Virus record (IMG/VR): IMGVR_UViG_3300050821_001130
Coordinates: 1 to 46,104 of that record
Direction: 5' to 3' (one strand)
DNA length: 46,104 bases
Origin: a virus
Shown here: in pieces, positions 13,054 to 19,780 of the stretch
Position numbering within the stretch: position 1 is the first letter of the stretch
Layout of the letters: each line of letters starts with the position of its first letter
The notes under the pieces: generated by a model
Databases searched by the model: none
Seen by the model: only the letters and a program-made list of their open reading frames with translations
What the model was told of the DNA's origin: nothing
Made by a program: the position numbers and the translations under genes

Positions 13054-13219
13054 GCCTGGCTACCCGAGCTACGAAGCGGCCGAGAGGGCTCGCAGATGGC
13101 TCAAGGGACACAACAAGCTACGCAGTGCTCACGAACTAGAAACATACGGCCCGTGTGGTTGTGGTCAGTATCACCACACAAGCAGTAAGCCGCTAGGCCT
13201 TGTGACGCTGGTTACATAG
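13007..13219 (+). CDS. Small zinc-finger-like protein, 70 aa
   Basis: ATG 13007. FTCPITDKPGYPSYEAAERA, then CGCGQYHHTSS: a C ... CxC ... HH arrangement resembling the small zinc proteins common in actinophage early operons. Last gene before the operon terminator. Confidence 0.72.
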   Translation: MHSHRRQGFTCPITDKPGYPSYEAAERARRWLKGHNKLRSAHELETYGPCGCGQYHHTSSKPLGLVTLVT

Positions 13220-13225
13220 ACATTG

Positions 13226-13245
13226 GCCCCGCCTTTCGGCGGGGC
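13226..13245. terminator. Intrinsic terminator between convergent operons
   Basis: Perfect 8-bp stem GCCCCGCC/GGCGGGGC with loop TTTC, followed by TTCTGTCATT on the plus strand. It ends the plus-strand replication operon 7 nt after its last gene and faces the minus-strand cluster from the other side, so it may work both ways. Confidence 0.85.
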
Positions 13246-13260
13246 TTCTGTCATTCTCCC

Positions 13261-13473
13261 TTACTTCTTCTTACGCTTGCGCTCCTTCACCTCGCCGACT
13301 GGCTCACCTATGTCGGCATGGCCTTCGTTGGTATCACCATCCATCGCTTCCTTATGCGCCAGACCGGTCTGATAGGCCAGCGTAGCTGTTCCGTAGGCGT
13401 TGCCAGTGGTTCCACAGGAACAGTGGAATCTGAATTGATATTGCTTCTCCGGTTCAACTCGGATGATGTGCAT
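13261..13473 (-). CDS. Hypothetical protein with CxC site, 70 aa
   Basis: ATG 13473 overlaps the upstream stop (TGATG). FRFHCSCGTTGNAYGTATL looks like half a zinc ribbon; Lys/Arg-rich tail (KERKRKKK). Last gene of the minus-strand small-gene cluster. Confidence 0.7.
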   Translation of the reverse strand: MHIIRVEPEKQYQFRFHCSCGTTGNAYGTATLAYQTGLAHKEAMDGDTNEGHADIGEPVGEVKERKRKKK

Positions 13474-13622
13474 CAGAAATTCGCCGTCTCTACCCAGCCG
13501 CATTCACTACACTCGCGCCTCTGGATGTCGATCTCGTAGCCCTTGCCAGAACGACCGTAGGTGATCACCGTGACTATAGCCCACTTGGTGAACGTGTGCT
13601 TATGCTTCTTCCTCTTGAACAT
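13473..13622 (-). CDS. Small CxxC protein, 49 aa
   Basis: ATG 13622 preceded by AAGGAGGAAT. Basic N-terminus (FKRKKHKHTFTKW), beta strands, then ECSECGWVE. With the next gene's CSC site this may be a zinc-binding pair. Longer readings toward 13715 lie in a neighbouring gene. Confidence 0.72.
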   Translation of the reverse strand: MFKRKKHKHTFTKWAIVTVITYGRSGKGYEIDIQRRECSECGWVETANF

Positions 13623-13839
13623 ATTCCTCCTTGGGCCAGCAGAGCGGGCACGTGGCGTACCGAAACCCGAACTGCTTGTCGTGTTCGAGATCGTGCTTGG
13701 TCCACCTGTTCTCATCGCGCTGGTCAGCCCTGGACCATTGCAGTGTGTACTTGTGCTGACTGCGTAGGTTCCGCTCAGCAGCGAGCTGAGCGACTTCTGG
13801 AGGCAAGGAACGAGGAGCCTCCGGAACTTCGGTGACCAT
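13600..13839 (-). CDS. Hypothetical protein, 79 aa
   Basis: ATG 13839 overlaps the preceding stop (TAATG). Pro/Glu/Arg-rich N-terminus, then KQFGFRYATCPLCWPKEEY with a single CxxC. C-terminus overlaps the next gene by 23 nt. Unknown. Confidence 0.68.
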   Translation of the reverse strand: MVTEVPEAPRSLPPEVAQLAAERNLRSQHKYTLQWSRADQRDENRWTKHDLEHDKQFGFRYATCPLCWPKEEYVQEEEA

Positions 13840-14015
13840 TAGTCGCAGTCCTGATCCACGTAGTAGTCAGAGTCATACTCAGGCCAGTCGGACTCAGGGT
13901 CCAACACACTCACAGGAATGCGTGGATCTTCAACCGTTGGCGGGTACCACTCCTCCTCTTCGCCTAGCAGGTCTTCGACTTCGGAGACGGACAAGAAGTA
14001 GCGTTCGTCTGTCAT
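13839..14015 (-). CDS. Acidic protein, 58 aa
   Basis: ATG 14015 directly after GAGGAGAGAA. Very acidic: EVEDLLGEEEEWYPP and ESDWPEYDSDYYVDQDCD. Such strongly negative small phage proteins can act as DNA mimics, but nothing specific identifies this one. Confidence 0.7.
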   Translation of the reverse strand: MTDERYFLSVSEVEDLLGEEEEWYPPTVEDPRIPVSVLDPESDWPEYDSDYYVDQDCD

Positions 14016-14086
14016 TTCTCTCCTCACTTGCCTGCAATCTACAGGCAAGGAAGCCATGGGCCCCGTGTCCCATGACAACCCAACCA

Positions 14087-14317
14087 CTAGATTACACTGA
14101 TGTCCCAGATCCGATGAGCTTCAGTCAACAGCAGGCGCACGGTCACGCCGCGAAACACGGCGTTATCGATCTCGTACACCACGCTGCTGTCAGAACTAGT
14201 CCTGTACGTGTTGCCGTTGTCCAGGGTCACGCGGTAATTGGGATTGCCGTTGACACTCATGTTGATCCGCTCAATGTGGGCTATGACACCCTCATCGGTG
14301 TGCGGTGCCTTAGGCAT
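14087..14317 (-). CDS. Hypothetical protein, 76 aa
   Basis: ATG 14317 overlaps the previous stop (TGATG). Beta-rich: INMSVNGNPNYRVTLDNGNT, VVYEIDNAVFRGVTVRLLL. Unknown function. Coupled with the 86-aa gene upstream. Confidence 0.68.
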   Translation of the reverse strand: MPKAPHTDEGVIAHIERINMSVNGNPNYRVTLDNGNTYRTSSDSSVVYEIDNAVFRGVTVRLLLTEAHRIWDISVI

Positions 14318-14577
14318 CACACAACCAGCTCAACGTCTACCACGAGGTGGTCCTGGATGTTGTGCATGGAGACTTCGTCTCCAGCACCCTCGATCAGGAG
14401 TTGAGTGATCAGCTCCATGCCCACCATCAGCGCAGCGTGCGCCTTGGAACCGGCGGGCAAGGTCTTGTCCATCACCGTTGTGCCCAGGGTGTGGGTGATG
14501 CGCACACGGTAGTCGTGCTTGTACACGGTCGCATCGTTGCACACCTGCGCAGAAGTGTTGCTCTCGAACATGGTCAT
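14317..14577 (-). CDS. Hypothetical protein, 86 aa
   Basis: ATG 14577 follows AAGGAGAGA. Pattern DYRVRITHTLGTTVMDKTLP, then AALMVGMELITQLLI and HLVVDVELVV. Three hairpins lie between it and the gene upstream. No family recognised. Confidence 0.7.
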   Translation of the reverse strand: MTMFESNTSAQVCNDATVYKHDYRVRITHTLGTTVMDKTLPAGSKAHAALMVGMELITQLLIEGAGDEVSMHNIQDHLVVDVELVV

Positions 14578-14606
14578 TCTCTCCTTACTGATCGCTCACT
14601 CTGATA

Positions 14607-14687
14607 GGACACAGATCTGTGTCCGACCGCATTTGATTCTCAAATGCTGAGCCATCTAGGCCATGCAGGGGCCGAAGACCCTGCATG
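14607..14687. repeat. Three hairpins in the leader of the 86-aa gene
   Basis: 14607-14624 is a perfect 18-bp palindrome beginning GGACACAG. 14629-14647 is an 8-bp stem (GCATTTGA/TCAAATGC). 14662-14687 is a 9-bp stem (CATGCAGGG/CCCTGCATG). No gene lies in this 120-bp gap. Confidence 0.8.
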
Positions 14688-14698
14688 ACGAACTAGGT

Positions 14699-15199
14699 TC
14701 AGCTAGTGAAGCTTGCGAAACGCAGGGTCCTGTCCGCGAAGGCGATCGCCTCGCCCCACGGCTTGCCGCCATCCTGCTGAGCCTGCACGATGCGGAGCCA
14801 GTCAACCAGGTAGCGGGTCAACGGGTCGTCCACTAGGATGACCTCACCCCAGCTGTCCCTCTCGCCGGTCGTGGCGTTGAGCGCCACACGCCACTTGTCG
14901 TTGTTGACGGCCCCGGGCAGGGCGTCCTGGTCCACCGGCAAGCCGGTCAGGTCGAAGATCCCCTGACCCACGATGCAGCCGGGGTGGTACTCACCCGTCT
15001 CGGGGTCCGTGTGCGTGTACATGCAGCCCGTGTAGGGCCGCCGGTCGTAGACCTTGTCCGGGTTGGCCAGGGCGGCACGGCGGACAGCGTCCGCCAGTTG
15101 GACCACGGAGACCTTGCGGGTCTCCGGGTTCCAGAACAGCTCCGTGGGGAGGTTCTTGTCGGTCCGCACCTGCTCAGCCTGCTCACAAACGTAGCACAT
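14699..15199 (-). CDS. Hypothetical protein, 166 aa
   Basis: ATG 15199 behind GGAGAG. Starts MCYVCEQAEQVRTDKN (CxxC), with TGCMYTHTDPETGEYHPGC (possible second metal site) and a Trp-rich C-terminal half. The Cys/His pattern hints at a zinc protein. Preceded by the 15219-15262 hairpin pair. Confidence 0.72.
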   Translation of the reverse strand: MCYVCEQAEQVRTDKNLPTELFWNPETRKVSVVQLADAVRRAALANPDKVYDRRPYTGCMYTHTDPETGEYHPGCIVGQGIFDLTGLPVDQDALPGAVNNDKWRVALNATTGERDSWGEVILVDDPLTRYLVDWLRIVQAQQDGGKPWGEAIAFADRTLRFASFTS

Positions 15200-15218
15200 G
15201 ATCGTTCTCTCCTATCTC

Positions 15219-15262
15219 GTCAGCACCATGCTGACATGAAGGTACACGTTAGCACGTGTACC
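15219..15262. repeat. Hairpin pair in leader (module)
   Basis: 15219-15235 GTCAGCA/TGCTGAC (loop CCA) and 15241-15262 GGTACACG/CGTGTACC. One of several similar two-hairpin leaders in this cluster, followed on the minus strand by TAGGAGAGAAC and a start codon. Confidence 0.8.
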
Positions 15263-15283
15263 AACACGAGAGCAAGCTACTCC

Positions 15284-15556
15284 TTACTGCTTGAGCTGGT
15301 TAGCCCTCAGGATCTCTGCGTCCCGCTGGATACGAGCACGTATGCTCACCTCATCGATATTGCACGCGGCCATGAATCGATCACGGTCAAAGCGTGGACT
15401 GTCGATCTCGAACACCGTGGCCAGGCCACTTGCGATGTTGTAAGTCGCCACCGCGTCATCGAACGTTGACAGGTCGTGGCCACTCAGTGGAGTTTCCCCC
15501 ACTTCAGCGCGGATGACCTCGGCGATATCGCGATACTGTTTCCGTGACATGGACAT
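15284..15556 (-). CDS. Hypothetical protein, 90 aa
   Basis: ATG 15556 (a second ATG two codons later) after AGGTAGG. Helical, SMSRKQYRDIAEVIRAEVGE, then FDRDRFMAACNIDE. Tyr, Asp and Arg rich. It resembles small actinophage proteins of unknown role. Confidence 0.7.
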   Translation of the reverse strand: MSMSRKQYRDIAEVIRAEVGETPLSGHDLSTFDDAVATYNIASGLATVFEIDSPRFDRDRFMAACNIDEVSIRARIQRDAEILRANQLKQ

Positions 15557-15561
15557 GTTGC

Positions 15562-15684
15562 CTACCTTCCGTCGAAGAACCAGATGCAGAAGGCCAGGAA
15601 GTGCATCAGCAGCATGTACGCCACCACAGCACCCACCACGCCCATGCCAATGGCTGTGAAGCCATCGATCACGTAGTTCATCAT
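15562..15684 (-). CDS. Membrane microprotein, 40 aa
   Basis: Tandem ATGs at 15684 and 15681 right after AAAGGAGAGA. One long hydrophobic stretch (AIGMGVVGAVVAYMLLMHFL, then AFCIWFF) with short termini. Likely inserted in the cytoplasmic membrane. Its strong ribosome site argues it is real. Confidence 0.75.
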   Translation of the reverse strand: MMNYVIDGFTAIGMGVVGAVVAYMLLMHFLAFCIWFFDGR

Positions 15685-15696
15685 TCTCTCCTTTCC

Positions 15697-15740
15697 AGAC
15701 GACTAGCATCGTCTCCAAGACACACGGCATAAGCCGTGTG
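15697..15740. repeat. Hairpin pair in leader (module)
   Basis: 15697-15714 AGACGA/TCGTCT and 15721-15740 CACACGGC/GCCGTGTG (loop ATAA). On the minus strand the distal hairpin comes first, then the proximal one, then AAAGGAGAGA and the start codon of the membrane microprotein. Confidence 0.82.
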
Positions 15741-15755
15741 CCAAGGGCTCACTAG

Positions 15756-16445
15756 CTAGTCTTCGTAGTTGTCGTTGTCGTCCTCGTACTCGTCGTAGAA
15801 CGGGTCCAGCACGTCGTTCTTGTGCTCCTCGTTGTACGCCGCCTCATCCTGGATGAAGAGTTCGGCGAAGGCCGTGATCCGCGCGTCGGACCGAATCTTC
15901 TCAGCGATCAGGTGTGCCGCCGACTGCGCGGCCTGGGGGATCGTGGTGACTCCCTCGCTGGCCTTGTCCATGTACTCGAACCGCGCGCCGTAGGACAGGC
16001 CCTTGGCAGAAGCCTCCCGAGAAGCCGCATCCCGCACGTCGTAGTACTTGTCCCATGCGGCGTTGACCAGGTCCCAGTAGGGCTTCATGGAGACGTCGTA
16101 GGCCTTGTCAGCCTCGCGGCTGCGCTTGGAGAACTCCGCCTTCGCCTTGCGGCTCAGCAGGACCGCCCCGGCCCACTCCCAGTCCCAGTCGCTGGACTCG
16201 CTGAGAGCCTTCTCGACCGTGACCTCGACACCCTCCTCACCGTAGCGGTTCGTGAACCGGTTCCGGTACTCGTCGCAGGGTGAACCCTCAAGCACCATGT
16301 CCAGGGTCAGCAGACGGGAGGTGGGCTTAGAAGCCTCCTCGGCCGCAGCGGCTTCCGCTCGGGCCTTGTCCGCCCTCTCCAGGACCATTTCGGCCTGGCA
16401 CGCACCGCACGGGCAGTTTTCGAGGTAGTTGTACATGTTGATCAT
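15756..16445 (-). CDS. Hypothetical Ala/Glu/Asp-rich protein, 229 aa
   Basis: ATG 16445, or ATG 16436 with better spacing from AAGGAGAG. N-terminal CPCGACQAEM (CxCxxC), then helical regions rich in Ala and Glu, and a very acidic C-terminus (DPFYDEYEDDNDNYED). Largest protein of this cluster; no family recognised. Confidence 0.7.
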   Translation of the reverse strand: MINMYNYLENCPCGACQAEMVLERADKARAEAAAAEEASKPTSRLLTLDMVLEGSPCDEYRNRFTNRYGEEGVEVTVEKALSESSDWDWEWAGAVLLSRKAKAEFSKRSREADKAYDVSMKPYWDLVNAAWDKYYDVRDAASREASAKGLSYGARFEYMDKASEGVTTIPQAAQSAAHLIAEKIRSDARITAFAELFIQDEAAYNEEHKNDVLDPFYDEYEDDNDNYED

Positions 16446-16467
16446 CTCTCCTTGAGATTGGTTTAGC

Positions 16468-16513
16468 CTGCCGACTAGCAGACATCAAGCTACACGAGTA
16501 TTGCTCGTGTAGC
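16468..16513. repeat. Hairpin pair in leader (module)
   Basis: 16468-16481 CTGC/GCAG and 16489-16513 GCTACACGAG/CTCGTGTAGC (10 bp, loop TATTG). Same order and distance to the GGAGAG start region as in the neighbouring leaders. Confidence 0.8.
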
Positions 16514-16523
16514 AAGACGAACA

Positions 16524-16676
16524 CTAGTAGGTCAGAGTACCGTTGCCGATACCCTCCTTGATCTGCTCCTTGGCCTCATCGGGCAACGCCTTCCACTCCT
16601 CGGTCCAGTCCTTGAGGGTCTGACCCTGCTTGCGACCGAAGAAGTCCATGACAACCTTGATGGTTGCAGCGGCCAT
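16524..16676 (-). CDS. Hypothetical protein, 50 aa
   Basis: ATG 16676 after GGAGAGAATCATC. Helical: KVVMDFFGRKQGQTLKDWTE and KALPDEAKEQIKEGIGNGT. Unknown function; it resembles other short actinophage proteins of helical-hairpin type. Confidence 0.72.
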   Translation of the reverse strand: MAAATIKVVMDFFGRKQGQTLKDWTEEWKALPDEAKEQIKEGIGNGTLTY

Positions 16677-16692
16677 GATGATTCTCTCCTCT

Positions 16693-16740
16693 CTGTGTAC
16701 CCGACTGGCACACAGGAAACCACACGGCAGGGCCGTGTGG
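16693..16740. repeat. Hairpin pair in leader (module)
   Basis: 16693-16715 CTGTGT/ACACAG and 16720-16740 CCACACGGC/GCCGTGTGG (9 bp, loop AGG). The distal hairpin shares the CACACGGC core with the one at 15721. Confidence 0.82.
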
Positions 16741-16762
16741 CAACCCGAACAACAGTCGCGTT

Positions 16763-17215
16763 CTAGAACACGAAGTCGAAGTGGTACTCCGCGTAGGTCT
16801 TGGCGGCCTCCTCGGCCGTCACCGGCTCCGGGGGCGCACCTTCGGTACTGCGGACCAGCTCGCCGTCGTAGTAGCCGTCCAAGACCCACCACTGCGAACC
16901 GTGGACCCGGTCCTCCTCCTTGATCTGGTCGAGGGGGATCTCGGCGACCTTGACCTCCCACGTCTTGCCGTACAGCTCGCCAGCCAGGGTGAACTCGGGC
17001 GTCAGCCCGCGCTCCTCCATGTAGGACGACATCGGCTCCTGCTCCTCCGGCTCGTTACCGAGGAGGCTGGCCAGCATGGCGAACAAGTCGCCGTCGAGGT
17101 CACCGACGCTGTCGGTGTTGTTGTCCTCCTCGACCAGCCGGGCCAGGAAGTTGTTCAGGATGTCCTGGTCCTCCAGCTCGTTGGTCTCGTGGTTGATCCC
17201 ACAGTTCTCGCACAT
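16763..17215 (-). CDS. Hypothetical protein, 150 aa
   Basis: ATG 17215 with AAGGAGAG upstream. Starts MCENCGINHETNELEDQD (CxxC plus His), then an acidic, disordered-looking stretch and a folded C-terminal region (WWVLDGYYDGELVRSTEGAP). Unknown. Confidence 0.7.
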   Translation of the reverse strand: MCENCGINHETNELEDQDILNNFLARLVEEDNNTDSVGDLDGDLFAMLASLLGNEPEEQEPMSSYMEERGLTPEFTLAGELYGKTWEVKVAEIPLDQIKEEDRVHGSQWWVLDGYYDGELVRSTEGAPPEPVTAEEAAKTYAEYHFDFVF

Positions 17216-17236
17216 GTCATTCTCTCCTTGGGTAGT

Positions 17237-17259
17237 CCAATCAGACCGATTCCGATTGG
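17237..17259. repeat. Hairpin in leader (module)
   Basis: CCAATC/GATTGG stem in the leader of the 150-aa gene, directly upstream of its GGAGAG; a distal hairpin is weaker here than in neighbouring leaders. Confidence 0.6.
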
Positions 17260-17297
17260 CCATTAGCAGGCACCTTTCGATGCCCACTCAAAGCCCT

Positions 17298-17468
17298 TCA
17301 GCTTTCGACTTCTTGTACGAAATACCCGTGAGGCGACAGCACGCCGCATGACTCCTCACCACAAGGGCAGGAGTTGTTCAGTTCCTCGACCATGTCCTCA
17401 GCTTCAGCTGAGCTGTCAAGGACTTCCACCAGGTCACCGTTCTCACACCAGACGCGGTATTCCATCAT
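17298..17468 (-). CDS. Small Cys-rich protein, 56 aa
   Basis: Tandem ATGs at 17468/17465 after AGGAGGGA. MEYRVWCENGDLVEVLD, then SCPCGEESCGVLSPHGYF, a CxC ... C ... H cluster that could bind zinc. Unknown family. Confidence 0.72.
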   Translation of the reverse strand: MMEYRVWCENGDLVEVLDSSAEAEDMVEELNNSCPCGEESCGVLSPHGYFVQEVES

Positions 17469-17480
17469 TCCCTCCTGTCT

Positions 17481-17525
17481 AGACAGTTTGAGCTGTCTCC
17501 AAGGTGTATGTGCGAGACATACACC
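17481..17525. repeat. Hairpin pair in leader (module)
   Basis: 17481-17498 AGACAG/CTGTCT and 17503-17525 GGTGTATGT/ACATACACC (9 bp). Between the two on the minus strand is CTTGGAGAC, also present at the same place in the 15697-15740 leader. Confidence 0.82.
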
Positions 17526-17536
17526 AAAGGCTTGAC

Positions 17537-17719
17537 TCAATCCATCATCATTGCTTCGCACCACTCGTATGGGTCCATTCCGTCGATGGTCCACAGACCA
17601 TCGATGATCACCAGGTCATCCGTTTGCAGCTCCAGTTCCGGGTATGCAGCATTCAAGCTGCATGTCAGCTCCGCGACGTTGAGATAGTCGCCGCGAACGT
17701 ATGCTTTGCGGATGGCCAT
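17537..17719 (-). CDS. Hypothetical protein, 60 aa
   Basis: ATG 17719, 1 nt after the preceding stop. YVRGDYLNVAELTCSLNAAY, then TDDLVIIDGLWTIDGMDPY. Unknown function. No hairpin leader of its own; translated with the 73-aa gene. Confidence 0.7.
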   Translation of the reverse strand: MAIRKAYVRGDYLNVAELTCSLNAAYPELELQTDDLVIIDGLWTIDGMDPYEWCEAMMMD

Positions 17720-17720
17720 G

Positions 17721-17942
17721 TCAGCTGGTCTCGATGACACTGTAGACGCTCTGGATTGCGCCGATGCGCAACCAACCACCGATCAGGTCCGCGTCTTCGT
17801 TGCCGGTCCCGACCATGGCGAGCATCGTCGCCTCAGCGACTGCGTGGTGTTCGTTGTTCGCATCCACCCACATGGTTCGGGTGTCCGTGCTGCCGTTGGG
17901 CAGGACGTAGATGGAATAGAACGTCACTCGGTAACAGTTCAT
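17721..17942 (-). CDS. Hypothetical protein, 73 aa
   Basis: ATG 17942 with GAGAGGAGAGAAC upstream. Beta strands then a helix: YRVTFYSIYVLPNGSTDTRT and EHHAVAEATMLAMVG. Likely first gene of the minus-strand cluster. Two hairpins (17953-17970, 17966-17981) precede it. Confidence 0.72.
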   Translation of the reverse strand: MNCYRVTFYSIYVLPNGSTDTRTMWVDANNEHHAVAEATMLAMVGTGNEDADLIGGWLRIGAIQSVYSVIETS

Positions 17943-18036
17943 GTTCTCTCCTCTCAGTGAGGCCACTGAGCTTATGCTCAGGGACCTAGAACAGCCGACA
18001 GACTTACGCCTGCCGACCATTCTTCAAGGAGAGAGA

Positions 18037-18210
18037 ATGATCATTCGCACTCACGCTATCTCTAGCGCTGCCTTGGACCGTGCGTCCGCCCACAGGACCC
18101 ATTACTCTCAGGCTGTACCGGTCGCCACTACGCGTTACCGTATTCGAGAGCGGGGATTCCCGCCTTCACACCTGGCGCTTACGCGCTGGAGTTGTCTCTC
18201 TCCACGGTGA
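18037..18210 (+). CDS. Possible small basic protein, 57 aa
   Basis: ATG 18037 directly behind AAGGAGAGAGA, the same kind of site as the minus-strand cluster but on the plus strand. Basic, low-complexity product (IIRTHAISSAALDRASAHR; YRIRERGFP). After its TGA the same frame stays open from 18214 to 18441 and encodes a CEPCP motif, so this may be one gene broken by a stop, or two genes. No family recognised. Confidence 0.45.
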   Translation: MIIRTHAISSAALDRASAHRTHYSQAVPVATTRYRIRERGFPPSHLALTRWSCLSPR

Positions 18211-18441
18211 TCGTTGGTACACTCACAGCCGTTGCGTCTGAGGCGGACAAGTCTCGGCGCGCTCATCAGGCCATGGGACAAATCCCTTGGCTTGCATGTA
18301 ACCAGAGGTCACACGGTCATCGCGCACTCACACCTCAGAGCTTGGTACTGCGAGCCCTGCCCGGCCCTCCCGAACCTTCCGGGCTGGCCTGACACCGAGA
18401 ACACTCCTCCTCAGAGCGTTGCGCGTCAAGTCTCGGAATGA

Positions 18442-18694
18442 TAACGATTGTTTACGCAGGTCAGAGCCTGCGTCGTTACATGAATGTGATGTGATCAGTA
18501 CATGGGTTGATACGTCAACCAAGCTACTGCTTGGTAACACGTCCGGCTGGCCAAACGATAACGTTTGGATAACGTCGCAGGTCACAGCTTCTCAAGCACT
18601 TGAGTGCGTTATTCATCCGTGATGAGAGCGTTGCACGCTCGTTATAAAGCTGCTCCCAGCCCCCATTGGATCATGGTTTTTGGGCATGAAAATA
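18442..18694. ncRNA. Tandem-hairpin region, candidate structured RNA
   Basis: No convincing gene. Perfect stems follow one another: 18454-18473 (ACGCAGG/CCTGCGT), 18505-18520 (GGTTGA/TCAACC, loop TACG), 18519-18534 (CCAAGC/GCTTGG), 18551-18568 (CCAAACG/CGTTTGG, loop ATAA), 18591-18604 (CTCAAG/CTTGAG), 18626-18640 (GAGCG/CGCTC). GATAACG recurs three times. Strand of transcription unknown. Confidence 0.55.
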
Positions 18695-18714
18695 GCCCTC
18701 CCCGAAGGGAGGGC
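18695..18714 (-). terminator. Intrinsic terminator after the 44-aa zinc-ribbon gene
   Basis: Perfect 8-bp stem GCCCTCCC/GGGAGGGC with a TTCG loop on the minus strand (CGAA on plus), followed on minus by TATTTTC. It sits 17 nt beyond the stop of the zinc-ribbon gene. Confidence 0.8.
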
Positions 18715-18731
18715 CTTAGCTGGTCAGCGGG

Positions 18732-18866
18732 CTAGTTGATCTTGTTCTTCAGCGTGCGCTCACAGCTCACGCACACCAGCACATCCCATGCCTGGCCACT
18801 GCGCAGCAGCACGGCCACGTACTTGCGTCCCCACCCGAACAGCTGGCACACAGAGCAACGCTTCAT
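18732..18866 (-). CDS. Small zinc-ribbon protein, 44 aa
   Basis: ATG 18866 preceded by GAGAGGATAG. MKRCSVCQLFGWGRKYVAV, then VCVSCERTLKNK: two CxxC knuckles 25-30 residues apart, the layout of a minimal zinc ribbon. Own terminator downstream, so it is a monocistronic unit. May bind nucleic acid or a host protein. Confidence 0.75.
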   Translation of the reverse strand: MKRCSVCQLFGWGRKYVAVLLRSGQAWDVLVCVSCERTLKNKIN

Positions 18867-18952
18867 GATCTATCCTCTCGGCTTGGTTGGTCTTGCGTGG
18901 CCAAGCCTAACGCCTCTGTCAAGCCCACAGACGGCCTGGCAGACAGCCAGGC

Positions 18953-19060
18953 ATGTACTCACACCAGGAGCGCGCTCAGCGTGCGTCTACAGGCCTCGCA
19001 GTGGCAGTGCAGGCACACACCTATGTGCGAGCCGACCTACAGGGAGGCGAGCACTACTAA
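18953..19060 (+). CDS. Possible microprotein, 35 aa
   Basis: ATG 18953 with a weak AGG just before it; reads MYSHQERAQRASTGLAVAVQ and ends GGEHY. It would account for an otherwise empty stretch, but codon bias and start site are not persuasive. Confidence 0.3.
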   Translation: MYSHQERAQRASTGLAVAVQAHTYVRADLQGGEHY

Positions 19061-19546
19061 GGCGCGCGGAAGTGGCGAGGAATGAAGCCTGCGGAATGAC
19101 AATGATTAGCAAGACTAAGTGTGTGGTTCGTAGTGCGAACAGTTCACTAGGTATAGCAACCTTCACAAACACTTGACAATGACTGTCAAGTAGCTCAACA
19201 CAGCGTCATACACGTGTCAACGCCTGCACATCACACAATCAAGCTCGTGTTAACCGCTTGATACACACACGATCACTAGTGGATGTCATCACATGTATCA
19301 ATGAGTGCACACTCATGGTGTGTCAACAGTGTGTCAGCCACTTGATGTGGCTGTAAGGGATGCAGGTGCGATGCGACTGTTACCGGATCCAGCAGTTGAC
19401 AACCCGAGGATGTTAAACTACTGCCGTGCTGTGCTGTGCAGCAACCTTCAAACTTTTTGCTAAAACTAAGGGTACCCTTATGTAACGGTGAGGTCACCAG
19501 ATAACTATACGTTAGTTGGACACTCTAGGACACGATGAAGCTACTT
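19061..19546. other. Non-coding control region
   Basis: No supportable gene. Holds several TTGACA/TGTCAA boxes (near 19173, 19184, 19217, 19322, 19396), an inverted repeat ACTTGACA/TGTCAAGT (about 19171-19191), hairpins ATGAGTG/CACTCAT and AGCCAC/GTGGCT near 19300-19350, and the palindrome TAAGGGTACCCTTA at about 19468. A minus-strand promoter TTGTCA-18-TATACC fits 19179-19150. It may include a replication origin or a regulatory switch; neither is shown. Confidence 0.5.
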
Positions 19547-19566
19547 AGGTAACAGTTTGGTAACGG
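19547..19566 (+). promoter_or_regulatory. Tandem GGTAAC repeats, possible operator
   Basis: GGTAACAG (19548-19555) and GGTAACGG (19559-19566) are in direct repeat exactly 11 bp apart, one helical turn. Related copies are TGTAACGG at 19481 and an inverted CTGTTACC at 19377. Position upstream of the late promoter suggests a regulator-binding site. Confidence 0.5.
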
Positions 19567-19610
19567 TTTAGGATACGACCGTGATGGACCCCTGTTATCA
19601 GGTACTTATA

Positions 19611-19616
19611 TATAAT
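19611..19616 (+). promoter_or_regulatory. Probable late promoter -10 (TATAAT)
   Basis: A consensus TATAAT at 19611-19616 in a TA-rich run, about 225 bp before the terminase gene. No good TTGACA lies 17 bp upstream, so activation by a phage factor (WhiB or the sigma-like protein) would fit; that part is inferred. Confidence 0.5.
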
Positions 19617-19630
19617 GAGGGGTTCTTATA

Positions 19631-19780
19631 GGAGTCGAGCGGGCTAGCGAGACTCCTCCCGGAGAGAGCCCACCGGCTCGACTCCAACTAAGATAGCGGG
19701 TCCTGAAGACCCGCTGACTAAGAGACTCACACCTGACCGGTGTTCGTCTAGGGGGATCTGAAGGGGGATGTGCCCCCTTC
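19631..19780 (+). promoter_or_regulatory. Highly structured 5' leader of late mRNA
   Basis: Three strong structures in order: a long rod closed by GGAGTCGAGC (19631-19640) and GCTCGACTCC (19676-19685) with nested GGGCT/AGCCC; hairpin AGCGGGTC/GACCCGCT (19695-19715); hairpin GAAGGGGG/CCCCCTTC (19760-19780). None has a U run typical of a terminator. Could protect mRNA or act in antitermination. Confidence 0.65.

Noticed and set aside
13832-14404. 190-aa plus-strand ORF
   Set aside because: Antisense to three small genes that have strong ribosome sites and coupled stops.
16781-17266. 161-aa plus-strand ORF, Val/Leu/Gly-rich
   Set aside because: Shadow of the 150-aa minus gene; composition is typical of antisense translation of an acidic gene.
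19276-19497. 73-aa minus-strand ORF in the control region
   Set aside because: GTG start without a ribosome site, low-complexity sequence, overlaps promoter-like repeats.
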